From Rhodanobacter sp. AS-Z3 (lineage in GTDB: Bacteria > Pseudomonadota > Gammaproteobacteria > Xanthomonadales > Rhodanobacteraceae): a stretch of DNA of 64,000 bases. Below the pieces are notes generated by a model, which was not told the origin of the DNA, searched no databases, and saw only the letters and a program-made list of their open reading frames with translations. The DNA is taken from assembly GCF_029224025.1 (NCBI RefSeq), contig NZ_CP119392.1:2069001-2133000 (forward strand), written 5' to 3'. The translations under genes and the position numbers were made by a program. Positions within the stretch are counted from its first letter, which is position 1; each line of letters opens with the position of its first letter. Below are positions 35,506 through 45,142 of the stretch, in pieces.

Positions 35506-35575
35506 GACTTCCAGCGCTGGCCTTGCGCCGGATTTGCCGCGATAGTTGGCCGATCACCAACGGCGGAGTCTTTCG

Positions 35576-37255
35576 ATGTCCCAGCGACCCCTTTCCCTGC
35601 GCGTGGCGCTTTGCTGCGCACTGCTTGTTTCCGCCAGCGCCGCCACGGCGCAGTCATCTGCGGCGAAGTTGCCGCCACCGGTGTCCACCGGTGATCGAGT
35701 GCAGCCGATGTTGCCCGCGCAGTTGCAGGACTTCGGCGCGTATGTCGATAGCGCGCGCAAGACCTTCGACGTGCCCGGCATTGCGGTGGCGATCGTCAAG
35801 GACGGCAAGGTGGTGATGGAGCAGGGCTTTGGGCTGCGCGAAATCGGCAAGCCGGACAAGGTCGACGCACGTACGCTGTTCGCCATCGCCTCCAATACCA
35901 AGGCGTTCACCGCCGCCGCGCTGCAGCAGCTGGCGGACGCGGGCAAGTTGAAGATGGACGACCGGGTGATCGATCATCTGCCGTGGTTCCGCATGTCCGA
36001 TGCGTACGTGACGCACGAAATGCGCATTCGTGATTTGCTGGCGCATCGCAGCGGCTTGTCGCTGGGCGCAGGCGATTTGCTGTATTGGCCGCCGACGTCG
36101 TACTCGACCAAGGAAGTGGTGCAGCGGTTGGCCAACGTGCCGATCAAGAACGGCTTCCGCAGCGGTTATGCCTACGACAACATCCTGTTCGCGGTGGCCA
36201 CGCTGGTGATCGAACAAGCCTCCGGCCAGAGTTATGCCGACTATTTGCGCGAGCACTTGTTCAAGCCCGTCGGCATGGACGAAACACTGGTCGACATGAC
36301 CTATCTGAAACCCGGCATGGATGTGGCGATGGGTCATGCCAAGGCTGACTTCAAGGATCTGCAGCCGGTGCCGCCGATGGCCTGGCTGAATGATCCGGGC
36401 GCCGGCGGCATTTATGCCAGTGTGCACGACCTGGCCAAGTGGATGAACGTGCAGCTGGCCGGTGGCGTGTTGCCGACCACGGACAATGACGGCAAGCCGC
36501 AGCGTCTGTTCTCCGAGAGGGCGCATCAGGACATGTGGAGCATGCTCACCCCGATCAAGGTCGGCAAGCCGTCGATCCCGGAACTGGCACCGCTGACGCC
36601 GAACTTTTCCGGCTACGGCGAAAGCTGGTTCCTGTCCGACTACCGTGGCGAAAAACTGGTCTGGCATACCGGTGGCTGGCCGGGCATGGTCTCGCGGGTG
36701 ACCCTGGTGCCGGGACAAAACCTGGGCGTGGTGGTGCTGACCAATGCCGAGTCCGGCGCTGCGTTCAACGCCGTGACCTACCGCGTGCTGGATGCCTACC
36801 TCAACGCAAACCAGAAGACCGACTGGGTCGCTGCCTACGACACGGCCGTGAAGAAGTCGCAGGCCCATGCGGATGACAGCCTGGCCAAGCACGAGGCGGC
36901 GCGCGACAAGCACAGCAAGCCGTCGCTGGCACTGGCGAAATATGCCGGCACCTATCGGGACCCGTGGTACGGCGATGTCATTGTCAGCAACGAGAACGGC
37001 AAGTTGCGCCTGCGCTTTTCCAAGACCGCGCAGTTAGTTGGCACAATGACGCCGTGGCAGCACGATACCTTCGTGGTGCGTTGGGACGATCGCGCACTGA
37101 ACGCCGATGCGTTCGTCAATTTCAACCTGGGTGTGGACGGCCATATCACCGAAATGCAGATGCAACCGATCTCGCCGCTGACTGATTTCAGCTTCGACTT
37201 CCAGGATCTGCGCATGGTGCCGGTGGGGTCGACGTCGGGTGCTGCCGCAGATTGA
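35576..37255 (+). CDS. serine hydrolase, class C beta-lactamase/DD-peptidase fold, periplasmic
   Basis: A 559-residue exported protein starting at ATG 35576 with GGAG upstream. The signal peptide ends near SASAATAQ. The active-site SxxK is SNTK (Ser106-Lys109), Tyr-x-Asn is in SGYAYDNILF, and HTGG stands for KTG. A C-terminal DUF3471-like beta domain (about 460-559) follows. Such proteins include esterases, D-amino acid peptidases and PBP4*-like enzymes; resistance to beta-lactams cannot be deduced. The next gene, an exported esterase, starts 55 bases later. Confidence 0.88.
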   Translation: MSQRPLSLRVALCCALLVSASAATAQSSAAKLPPPVSTGDRVQPMLPAQLQDFGAYVDSARKTFDVPGIAVAIVKDGKVVMEQGFGLREIGKPDKVDARTLFAIASNTKAFTAAALQQLADAGKLKMDDRVIDHLPWFRMSDAYVTHEMRIRDLLAHRSGLSLGAGDLLYWPPTSYSTKEVVQRLANVPIKNGFRSGYAYDNILFAVATLVIEQASGQSYADYLREHLFKPVGMDETLVDMTYLKPGMDVAMGHAKADFKDLQPVPPMAWLNDPGAGGIYASVHDLAKWMNVQLAGGVLPTTDNDGKPQRLFSERAHQDMWSMLTPIKVGKPSIPELAPLTPNFSGYGESWFLSDYRGEKLVWHTGGWPGMVSRVTLVPGQNLGVVVLTNAESGAAFNAVTYRVLDAYLNANQKTDWVAAYDTAVKKSQAHADDSLAKHEAARDKHSKPSLALAKYAGTYRDPWYGDVIVSNENGKLRLRFSKTAQLVGTMTPWQHDTFVVRWDDRALNADAFVNFNLGVDGHITEMQMQPISPLTDFSFDFQDLRMVPVGSTSGAAAD

Positions 37256-37310
37256 CCCTTGGCGGCGGCCATGTGCCCCGCCTTCCAGCCACATACTCAG
37301 GGGAATCCAG

Positions 37311-38936
37311 ATGCGTGATTTGCGTGTTGTTACTGCGGCATTGCTGAGTGCCGGCTTGTTTGCCAGCGTGGCTGTGGCACGCACCGAGGCGCCGGTAGCG
37401 CACAGCCAGTTCCATGTCGAGTTGGGCGGTGCGCTGGATCAGCCCACGTCCGGCCGCTTGTTGCTGTTCGCCACCGACGCCAAGACCGCCATCGCCGAGG
37501 CGAAGGATGGCAAGGTCGAGGAAGTGGATGCCAGTCCGTTTCGTGGCACGCAGGACTCGGTGGCGGCGCGGGAAGTGAGTCGACTGGCGCTCGGGCATGG
37601 CGTGGATATCGACGTGGATGCACAGGCATTCCCGGCCGGCTGGTCGCAGCTGCCAGCGGGCGATTATCTGGTGCAGGCGGTGCTTGATGTCGATCACAAC
37701 TACAACTACAGCGGGCGCGGCGCAGGTGATCTGGTCAGCGACGTGGTGCGCATGCATCTGCCCGCCACCACCACGGCAGTCCTGCAATTGAACCGTGTGC
37801 TGCCGGCGCATGAGCCGTGGGCGCTGTCGCCTTCCACGCCCAAGCCGCTGCGCGATGCGCTGCCCACAGCGCGACAGCACACCGAGTCAATCGACTTCGT
37901 CAGCCCGGCCTTGAGCACGTTCTGGGGCCGCCCGATTCACATGCGCGGCTGGGTGCTGTTGCCGCCCGGTTACGACGCGAAGTCGGCCACCCGTTATCCG
38001 GTGGTCTACAACACGCATGGTTTCGGTGGCAGCGTGGATCGTTTCACCGGCAGCATTGTGAGCACGTGGTCGAACATGGTCGGCGGGGAACTGCCGCCGA
38101 TGATCTGGGTGTTCCTGGATGAATCCAGCGCCACCGGAACGCACGAATTTGCCGACTCGGTAAACAACGGTCCGTGGGGACACGCGCTGACTACCGAGCT
38201 GATTCCGCAGCTGGAATCACGCTATCGCATGGACGGCACACCGAACGGGCGTTTCCTCAACGGTCATTCCTCCGGTGGCTGGGCCACGTTGTGGCTGCAG
38301 ACGCGTTATCCAGAAGTATTTGGCGGTACCTGGTCTACCTCACCGGACCCGAGTGACTTCCACGACTTCACCGGCGTGGATCTGTATGCGCCAAACGCCA
38401 ATGTCTATCACCGCGCGGATGGTTCCGCCTATCCGCTGGTGCGCGACAACGGCAAGGTACTGGCCAGTTTCGAAACCTTCGCCCGGCTGGAAAAGGTATT
38501 GGGTGAATACGGCGGTCAGATGGGCTCGTTCGACTGGGTGTTCTCCCCGCGGGGAGTCGATGGTCGACCGATGCCGATGTTCAATCGTGATACCGGCGCG
38601 GTCGATCCGGCGGTGGTCGCCTACTGGCACGATCACTACGACATCGCGCATTTGCTGCAGGCCAACTGGCCCACGCTGAAGCCGAATCTGGATGGCAAGA
38701 TCCATGTGATCGTGGGCACGGCTGACACGTTCTATCTTGATGGCGCCGCACACAAACTGAAGGCGGTTCTGGACGGGCTCGGCGCGAAGTCGGACATCCG
38801 CTTCCTGCCCGGCCGCACGCATTTCGATCTGTACAAGATCGGAGACGATCGCAGTGGTCTGATGAAGCAAATCGCCTGGGAGATGTATGCGCTGGCGCGG
38901 CCGGGTTCCAAACTGAAGCCGGTTGCTGCGCCGTAA
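37311..38936 (+). CDS. exported esterase, enterochelin-esterase/PF00756-like
   Basis: A 541-residue secreted hydrolase starting at ATG 37311 after AGGGGAATCCAG. The signal peptide ends near AVAR. The N-terminal ~200 residues form a beta-rich domain. The alpha/beta hydrolase part has RYPVVYNTHGFGG, the nucleophile elbow FLNGHSSGGWATLW and a late His in LPGRTHFDLY. It belongs to the putative esterase family with Fes and antigen 85. The substrate is unknown. It is probably co-transcribed with the serine hydrolase gene. Confidence 0.85.
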   Translation: MRDLRVVTAALLSAGLFASVAVARTEAPVAHSQFHVELGGALDQPTSGRLLLFATDAKTAIAEAKDGKVEEVDASPFRGTQDSVAAREVSRLALGHGVDIDVDAQAFPAGWSQLPAGDYLVQAVLDVDHNYNYSGRGAGDLVSDVVRMHLPATTTAVLQLNRVLPAHEPWALSPSTPKPLRDALPTARQHTESIDFVSPALSTFWGRPIHMRGWVLLPPGYDAKSATRYPVVYNTHGFGGSVDRFTGSIVSTWSNMVGGELPPMIWVFLDESSATGTHEFADSVNNGPWGHALTTELIPQLESRYRMDGTPNGRFLNGHSSGGWATLWLQTRYPEVFGGTWSTSPDPSDFHDFTGVDLYAPNANVYHRADGSAYPLVRDNGKVLASFETFARLEKVLGEYGGQMGSFDWVFSPRGVDGRPMPMFNRDTGAVDPAVVAYWHDHYDIAHLLQANWPTLKPNLDGKIHVIVGTADTFYLDGAAHKLKAVLDGLGAKSDIRFLPGRTHFDLYKIGDDRSGLMKQIAWEMYALARPGSKLKPVAAP

Positions 38937-39108
38937 GCGGAATCCGTCGATCAATTCCGCAAGTTCATTCGAAACAACCGACTAGTGGATGAATGCCGTG
39001 CGACGGGCTTGTTCTGTGGTCACGCGTTTACGGCATAGTCGCGCTGCGGGTGCGGTTGTTGCGCGCACTTGGGAGTGTCGTTGCGAATTCACTGTGGAGG
39101 GAGTCTGA

Positions 39109-39609
39109 ATGAAATCGTCAAATCTGATGGTCATCGCCTTGGCTTGTCTGCTGGCCGTCCCGGCCGTTTATGCGCAGCAGGCGTCCGCGCCTGCCGGTTC
39201 CACCGGCCAGTGCAAGGACGGTAGTTACTCCAGCCAAGCCACCAAGAAAGGCGCGTGCAAGGGCCACAAGGGTGTCAAGGAGTGGTACGCCGCTGCTGGT
39301 GCATCAGCAGCGGCCGCGCCCGCTGCTGCGCCCGCCGCTGCTGCAGCACCGGCTGCTCCAGCCGTTGCGGCGGCACCCGCGTCTCCGGCGCCGAAAAGCG
39401 CCATGAAGTCGCATGCGATGCCGGCACCTTCGGCCACGGCAGCACCGGGTGGTGGCCCGGGCATGGTCTGGGTCAATTCCGGCAGCAAGGTCTACCACTG
39501 CTCCACGGACAAGTGGTACGGCAAGACCAAGCACGGCGAGTACATGAGTGAGGCCGATGCCAAGGCCAAGGGCAATCATGCCGAGCATGGCAAGTCCTGT
39601 ACGCCGTAA
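39109..39609 (+). CDS. DUF3761 family secreted protein with Ala/Pro linker
   Basis: A 166-residue exported protein with GGAGGGAG before its ATG. A signal peptide ends at VYAQQ. The DUF3761 motif is GQCKDGSYSSQATKKGACKG then HKGVKEWY. A low-complexity linker of Ala and Pro (about residues 64-120) joins a C-terminal module MVWVNSGSKVYHCSTDKWYG ending in KTKHGEYMSEADAKAKG, found in other exported proteins. Function unknown. A terminator follows. Confidence 0.8.
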   Translation: MKSSNLMVIALACLLAVPAVYAQQASAPAGSTGQCKDGSYSSQATKKGACKGHKGVKEWYAAAGASAAAAPAAAPAAAAAPAAPAVAAAPASPAPKSAMKSHAMPAPSATAAPGGGPGMVWVNSGSKVYHCSTDKWYGKTKHGEYMSEADAKAKGNHAEHGKSCTP

Positions 39610-39635
39610 CGACGAGTACAAGTGGTTTACGCAGG

Positions 39636-39665
39636 AGGCCGGCGCAAGCTGGCCTTCTGTTTTTT
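39636..39665 (+). terminator. intrinsic terminator after the DUF3761 gene
   Basis: AGGCCGGC (39636-39643), GCAA loop, GCTGGCCT (39648-39655) with one G-T pair, then TCTGTTTTTT. It lies 27 bases after the stop codon, just before the convergent VOC gene ends. Confidence 0.8.
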
Positions 39666-39667
39666 GA

Positions 39668-40099
39668 CTATTCGGTCGGTTGCCACGGATCGTAGCTGCC
39701 GAAGTACCACAGATGGCCTTCCGGATCGTGGCAGCTGTAACCGGCGCCGCCGTACTCCTTCTCGGAGTACTCATCCACGATCACCGCACCGGCCGCTTTT
39801 GCCTGCAGGTAATGTGCCTTGCAGTCCGCCACGATCACGCAGGGGCACTGGGTTTCACGCCCACCGATCTCATTAGGCTGGGCAAAGTGCCGGCCGAACT
39901 CGTTGTTCTGCACTTCACCGAGCATGACCATGCCGTTGCCGAAGGTCAGTTGCGCATGTTCGACGCCGCCGTCATCGTTTTCATACACGACGTTTCTGGT
40001 GAAGCCGAACGCCTTGCACAGCCACTCGATCGCTGCGTGGGCGTCGTGGTAACGCAGGCAGGGAATGATGCTGCTGCCGTGGGTGTTGCTGGCTGGCAT
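39668..40099 (-). CDS. VOC family protein (glyoxalase/bleomycin-resistance fold)
   Basis: A 143-residue protein from ATG 40099, preferred over an in-frame TTG at 40120 because AGGGA precedes it. It has two beta-alpha-beta-beta-beta units (IIPCLRYHDAHAAIEWLCKA; YGGAGYSCHDPEGHLWYFG). The PhnB-like branch often lacks known enzymatic activity. Function unknown. Confidence 0.85.
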   Translation of the reverse strand: MPASNTHGSSIIPCLRYHDAHAAIEWLCKAFGFTRNVVYENDDGGVEHAQLTFGNGMVMLGEVQNNEFGRHFAQPNEIGGRETQCPCVIVADCKAHYLQAKAAGAVIVDEYSEKEYGGAGYSCHDPEGHLWYFGSYDPWQPTE

Positions 40100-40189
40100 G
40101 ACGAGGATCCCTGACGACAAGACCAGTGCAGGTTAGCGCTGCGGGATCAACTTGTCCCATGGCGCGCTACCGCTGGTGGGCTGGCGCAC

Positions 40190-42604
40190 CTAACCGGTAG
40201 GGTCGTCGTCGTCGTCGTCTTCGGTCAGCGGCGGCAAGGTGCGTACCAACATGCTTTGTGGCGTGGTCATCGGCATGTTTGCGCTACGCAGGCGCGCGAG
40301 TATCTCGAACAGCAGATCGCTTCTCACTCCGCTGACCACGCGCGGGCTGCTGACGTAGGCAACGCAGTTGAACGTCATGGCGCCGGTGATCACGCTTTCC
40401 AGTTGTACGAACGGGGCCGGCGTACCCAGCGTAGCGTCATGCGCTCGCAACACTGCCAACACCAGTTCGCGAACCTTGTCAGCGTCACTGCTCAATGGCA
40501 TCGGCAGCTTGATCTGCACACGGCCCTGCGCGTTGGCCAGGGTAACGTTGCGCACGTTCTGGGTGATCAACTGCGAGTTCGGCACGATCACGGTAGAGCG
40601 GTCGCCCATCTGGATTTCGGTGGCGCGCACGTTGATCCGCCGAATATCGCCCTCGACGTCGCTGCTCAAACTGACCCAGTCGCCTACTTTCACGGGTCGC
40701 TCGACCAGCAGGATCAAGCCGGAAATAAAGTTCTGCACGATCGCTTGCAGGCCGAAACCGATACCCACCGAGAGTGCGCTGATGATCCAGGTGATGCTTT
40801 TCAGATCTACCTGCAGCTCGGCCAGGGTCAACACCATCACCAGCAGCCCACCGACATAGCCGAGCAGAGTGGTGATGGATTCCTGCATGCCGCTATCCAT
40901 CGCGGACTTCGGCAGCAACTTTTCACGCAGCCAGCGCTTGAGCAGGCGCAGCACCAGCACACCGCCGAGCAGCACCAGCAGGCCGCTGCCGATGCTGGCC
41001 GGATTGATGACCAGGTCGCCGAGTTTCAGATTGCCCAGGGTTTGCCTCGCGCTGGCCAGCAGGTCGGCAGGACCGGCTCCGAATGGCGTCAGTACAGTGG
41101 CCAGGGCCAGCAATACCAGCGCCACGCGAACGATGCCGCCGAGCAACACGGAGACCTGCTCCAGCCGATGCGGAGCCAGGCTGAAGCTCGTCTGCAACTG
41201 TTGGCCGCTGCTGCCGCGAGGGTCCAGCGAGGTATGAATCAGGTCGGTCAGCAGGTGGCTCAGCAGGTAGACGGTGGCGGTAATCACGCCCACCCACAAC
41301 ATCTGCCCGGCGACGAAGAACGCCAGCGCGATGTAGCCGGTGGCCACGCCCAGCCAGCTGACGGCCACGCCCAGCGCGGCGGCCGCGATGAACAGGCTGA
41401 GCCATGCCGGCCCCGGCGTGGCTTCGGCATGCTCCGCGGGCCGTTCGTGCCGACTGCGCTGCAAGGTCCACAGCGCTGCACCGATCAGCCCGCTGATCAC
41501 CAGCGCGAGCAGTCCGCGCGTGGCCACCGTTGCCGGCAAGCTGGTGCCGATCGTGCGCATGATCCGCTCGGTAGTGCCGAACAGCAGCGCGGCGGCGGCC
41601 AGCCACCAGGGATAGGGACGCAGACGTTGCGCCGCCAGATCGGGCAACGCCGGCAGGCGCCAGGACGGGCGGCGCACGGAAAGCAGCGCACGCCCCAACC
41701 CGGTGACGAACGCGGCAAAGCAGACCAGTCGCACCGTGGCGGTGGCCAGATCGTGAAGGTCGTCGTCGAGAATGTCGTTCCAGTTCAGGCCCAGGTAGAC
41801 CAGTTGCGCCGACAGGCCGGTAGTGAGCACAGCCGTCAGCGCCACCGCGCTGGCCATCGCGCTGCGGCGCAGGTGACCATCCGGCACGTGGCGCGTGGCC
41901 AGGGTCAGCAGCAAGCGCTCCAGCGCCCAGCGGCCACCGGCCAGCAGCAACGCGGCGGCCGCCAGACACCACAGCAGCGGCTGCCGATTTGGCGGTTGCC
42001 AGGCGCTGCTGAGCATGGCGGCGACGCGCGAGCCCAGGCGTTTCAGGCGGATCAGATCATCAGGGAATGTCCGCGCGGGGTCGGCCCAGAACGTGACGCT
42101 GAAGGGGGTAGCCGTGCGCGAGGCCAACCGCGTCTGGAATTCATCGTTGCGCAGGCCGGTGATCTGCGCTGCCAGTTGCATCGCGGTCTGGTTGAGCAGC
42201 TGCGATTGCTTGATCTGGGCATCCAGACTGGACTGCAGCTTGTCCAGCTGACGTCGCTGGGCGGTAACCTCGGGCGCTTCTGCTGGCGCACCTTTGACGG
42301 GTGGCGGGCCGAGCACGGCGAGCTGGGCCTGCAGGGCGGTCATCTGCGGCGTGAGGCTGGTAGTGAGCTGGCGCGCCTGATCCTGTACCGCGAGCGCGGT
42401 GCCGCGCAGGTCGGCCAGCGGCAGGTCAGGCTGGCCAGGCTTCTTCAGCGCAGCCTTGATGCTGTCGAGCTGGTCGCTCAGCTGGTCCAGCGTCTGCGCC
42501 GGTGCGGCCGCTGGCGCGAGCGGTGGGCTGTCGGTCTGCGCGCGCAGCGAGGTGCTGCCAAGAGTCAGCAGGAGGATTAGCAACAGGCGGCAAAAATAAG
42601 GCAT
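40190..42604 (-). CDS. mechanosensitive ion channel with DUF3772 periplasmic domain
   Basis: An 804-residue MscS-superfamily channel. It starts at ATG 42604 with a signal peptide (YFCRLLLILLLTLGSTSLRA); the longer frame upstream is not protein-like. A coiled-coil DUF3772 domain covers about 40-170, then about 11 transmembrane helices. The pore-lining and beta parts are clear: SVGIGFGLQAIVQNFISG, LLVERPVKVGDWV and TVIVPNSQLITQNVRN. It would open on membrane tension to release solutes after osmotic downshift. Confidence 0.88.
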   Translation of the reverse strand: MPYFCRLLLILLLTLGSTSLRAQTDSPPLAPAAAPAQTLDQLSDQLDSIKAALKKPGQPDLPLADLRGTALAVQDQARQLTTSLTPQMTALQAQLAVLGPPPVKGAPAEAPEVTAQRRQLDKLQSSLDAQIKQSQLLNQTAMQLAAQITGLRNDEFQTRLASRTATPFSVTFWADPARTFPDDLIRLKRLGSRVAAMLSSAWQPPNRQPLLWCLAAAALLLAGGRWALERLLLTLATRHVPDGHLRRSAMASAVALTAVLTTGLSAQLVYLGLNWNDILDDDLHDLATATVRLVCFAAFVTGLGRALLSVRRPSWRLPALPDLAAQRLRPYPWWLAAAALLFGTTERIMRTIGTSLPATVATRGLLALVISGLIGAALWTLQRSRHERPAEHAEATPGPAWLSLFIAAAALGVAVSWLGVATGYIALAFFVAGQMLWVGVITATVYLLSHLLTDLIHTSLDPRGSSGQQLQTSFSLAPHRLEQVSVLLGGIVRVALVLLALATVLTPFGAGPADLLASARQTLGNLKLGDLVINPASIGSGLLVLLGGVLVLRLLKRWLREKLLPKSAMDSGMQESITTLLGYVGGLLVMVLTLAELQVDLKSITWIISALSVGIGFGLQAIVQNFISGLILLVERPVKVGDWVSLSSDVEGDIRRINVRATEIQMGDRSTVIVPNSQLITQNVRNVTLANAQGRVQIKLPMPLSSDADKVRELVLAVLRAHDATLGTPAPFVQLESVITGAMTFNCVAYVSSPRVVSGVRSDLLFEILARLRSANMPMTTPQSMLVRTLPPLTEDDDDDDPTG

Positions 42605-43268
42605 CCGAGCATGATCGAATACGCCGTGACAGACGGTCAATCGCATTCTTCGCGGTGGCGTCGCGCAGCATGGCGAGCGTTCAGATTGGTGGCGTTGAAG
42701 CGGTCGACCTGTCGTGGCTTGTGCCGCCGGACATTCGTACCAAACGCTCACCCCGCGGCGGCAGGCAAGCCAGCTGCGGGGGCGATGGTCGCCGCTGAAG
42801 ACGTTACCCGTTACCTCACCACCAGCCTGCTTGAGCGCAGGCACCAGCCGTATCCGAAATGCCCCGTGGTCAACAACGGTGGCGACTGGTTTGCTGCGGG
42901 TTTTGTCGCCTGGCTGATCCGTGTGCCGCGGTTCGAAATCACTGGCTGGCGGGTCGGGCCGATCTGGTTTACCGAGCGCCCGGATCAGGGCTTTCATCAC
43001 ACCGGGACGACCTCACGGGAAGGCTGCCGGCAGGTTCTATCGGCGGCATTCGGTTGAAGTATTTTTCGCTTGCGCTCGACGACCCACAGGCGACGACGTG
43101 GCTACCTTACGCTCGCAGATGCAAGTTGCTGAACGAACGTGCGGAGCCGTGGAAATAGCCTTGGCTTGAGGGATCATCGCTGTGCACGGCAGGCTATGCT
43201 GGCCGCCCACGAGTTCGTGCGTGTCTGCGCGTGCTGCGCTGTTTCGTCATCCTCCAAGTCCATTGCCC
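42605..43268. other. intergenic region, no convincing gene
   Basis: About 664 bases upstream of both the channel and the ABC gene. Several open frames exist on both strands, but none has a ribosome-binding site, a family match or consistent codon use. I see no terminator or repeat. Decayed coding sequence is possible. Confidence 0.45.
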
Positions 43269-45111
43269 ATGATCTTTCGCTGGTTCGAATCCCTCATCGA
43301 TGCGTTCAAGGAGCCGGGCGACGGCATGCCGCCGCAGTCAGTTGCGCGCTTCTACGTGTTCTACCTGGGCCAGGTGTGGCCGGTGTTCGCGGTGGCAATC
43401 GTGGTGGGCTTCGTGGTGGCGATTGTCGAGGTATCGCTGTTCGGTTTCATTGGCCGCATCGTGGATATGGCCAAAGGGTGCGCCGGCCACCGACTTCTTT
43501 CATCGACACGGTCACGAGTTGCTGTGGATGGGCTTGGTTGCGCTGATCGTGCGGCCGCTGGCGATGGGTGTGCACGACTTGCTGGTGAATCAGGCGATTG
43601 TGCCCAGCGTGACCAACCGCATCCGCTGGCAGAATCATCGCTACGTGATTCGGCAGAGTCTGGGTTTTTTCCAGAATGATTTCGCCGGTCGCATCGCCAA
43701 TCGCATCATGCAGACCGGCGCTTCGCTGCGTGGGTCGGCAGTGCAGATCGTTGATGCGATCTGGTACGTCACCATCTATACCGGCAGTGCGATCGTGCTG
43801 TTTGCGCAGGCGGATTTCTGGCTGGCCGCGCCGTTGTTTGTCTGGGTGTTTCTGTACGTGGGACTGCTGGCGTTTTTCATCCCGCGCCTGAAGCAACGCT
43901 CGTGGCTGGCCTCCGAGGCGCGCTCGAAATTGATGGGGCGCATCGTTGATGGCTACAGCAATGTGTTGACGCTGAAGCTGTTCGCGCATACCCGGCGCGA
44001 AGATACCTACGTGGCCGAGGCGATGCGGGAGCAGACCGAAAAGCTGCGCCAGATGACCCGCATCACCACCGCACTGGACAGCAGCATCACCGTGCTCAAC
44101 GGCTTCCTGATTGTGGGCACGTCGGCGCTGGCATTGTGGTTGTGGAGTGAGGGCCGCGTCACCGTGGGCGCGATTGCGTTGTCGACGGGGTTGGTGATTC
44201 GCATCAACAACATGTCCGGCTGGATCATGTGGGTGGTCAACGGCATTTTCGAGGATGTGGGCACGGTGCAGGATGGCATCACCACGATCTCGCAGCCGCG
44301 GGCGGTACAGGACTGCGCAGGTGCCATGCCGCTGGAGGTCAGTGAAGGTGCGGTGCACTTCGAGCAAATCCACTTTCATTACGGCAAGCAGGATGGCGTG
44401 ATTGCCGGGCTGGAGCTGGGCGTTCGCGCCGGCGAGAAGATCGGCCTCGTGGGGCCTTCCGGGGCCGGCAAGTCGACCTTGGTCAGCGTGCTGCTGCGGC
44501 TTTACGACCTGGAGTCAGGTCGCATCCAGATCGACGGTCAGGACATTGCCCGGGTCACGCAGGAAAGCCTGCGCTCGCAGATCGGCGTGGTCACCCAGGA
44601 CACTTCCCTGTTGCATCGCTCGATTCGCGAGAACCTGCTGTATGGGCGTCCCGATGCCAGTCAGGCGCAGATCATGGAAGCCGTGCGCAAGGCGCGTGCC
44701 GACGAGTTCATCCCCACGCTCAGCGACGGCGAAGGCCGCTGCGGTTTTGATGCGCTGGTCGGCGAGCGTGGCGTGAAACTATCCGGCGGCCAGCGTCAGC
44801 GCATTGCGATTGCCCGCGTGCTGTTGAAGGACGCACCGATCCTGGTGCTGGATGAAGCCACTTCGGCACTGGACTCCGAAGCCGAAGCGGCAATTCAGGA
44901 CAGTCTGGACGTCCTGATGCAGGGCAAGACGGTGATCGCGATTGCCCACCGGTTGTCCACCATTGCGCGGATGGACCGACTGGTGGTGTTGGACAAGGGG
45001 CGCATCGTGGAGAGTGGTACCCATGCCGAGCTCATTGCCCACGAAGGCCTCTATGCGCGATTGTGGAAACGGCAGACTGGCGGGTTCGTGGCGGTGGAGG
45101 ATGGGCGATAG
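43269..45111 (+). pseudogene. ABC transporter (permease-ATPase) broken by one extra base
   Basis: The N-terminus reads from ATG 43269 (MIFRWFESLIDAF, through FGFIGRIVDMAKG), then the reading frame shifts by +1 near AAAGGG at 43473-43478 and continues as APATDFFHRHGHELLWMG to the stop at 45111. Removing one G restores a 613-residue exporter with about six helices, Walker A GPSGAGKST, signature KLSGGQRQRIAIAR and Walker B ILVLDEATSALD. The length of 1843 bases is 3n+1. It is either a recent pseudogene or a sequencing error. The substrate is unknown. Confidence 0.85.
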
Positions 45112-45142
45112 CGCGGAGCCGTGTAGCGCCGGTACGCAGACG

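Noticed and set aside
40256..42580. A 774-codon open frame on the + strand
   Set aside because: It lies wholly antisense to the mechanosensitive channel gene, is rich in Gln, His and Arg, and has no domain. It is a by-product of GC-rich codon use.
42611..43057. A 148-codon frame between the channel and the ABC gene
   Set aside because: One segment looks faintly protein-like, but there is no ribosome-binding site and no family match, so it is left as intergenic.
43441..43520. Programmed ribosomal frameshifting in the ABC exporter
   Set aside because: A +1 shift is needed; AAAGGG without a strong stop, upstream Shine-Dalgarno or pseudoknot is not a known +1 site. Mutation or sequencing error is simpler.
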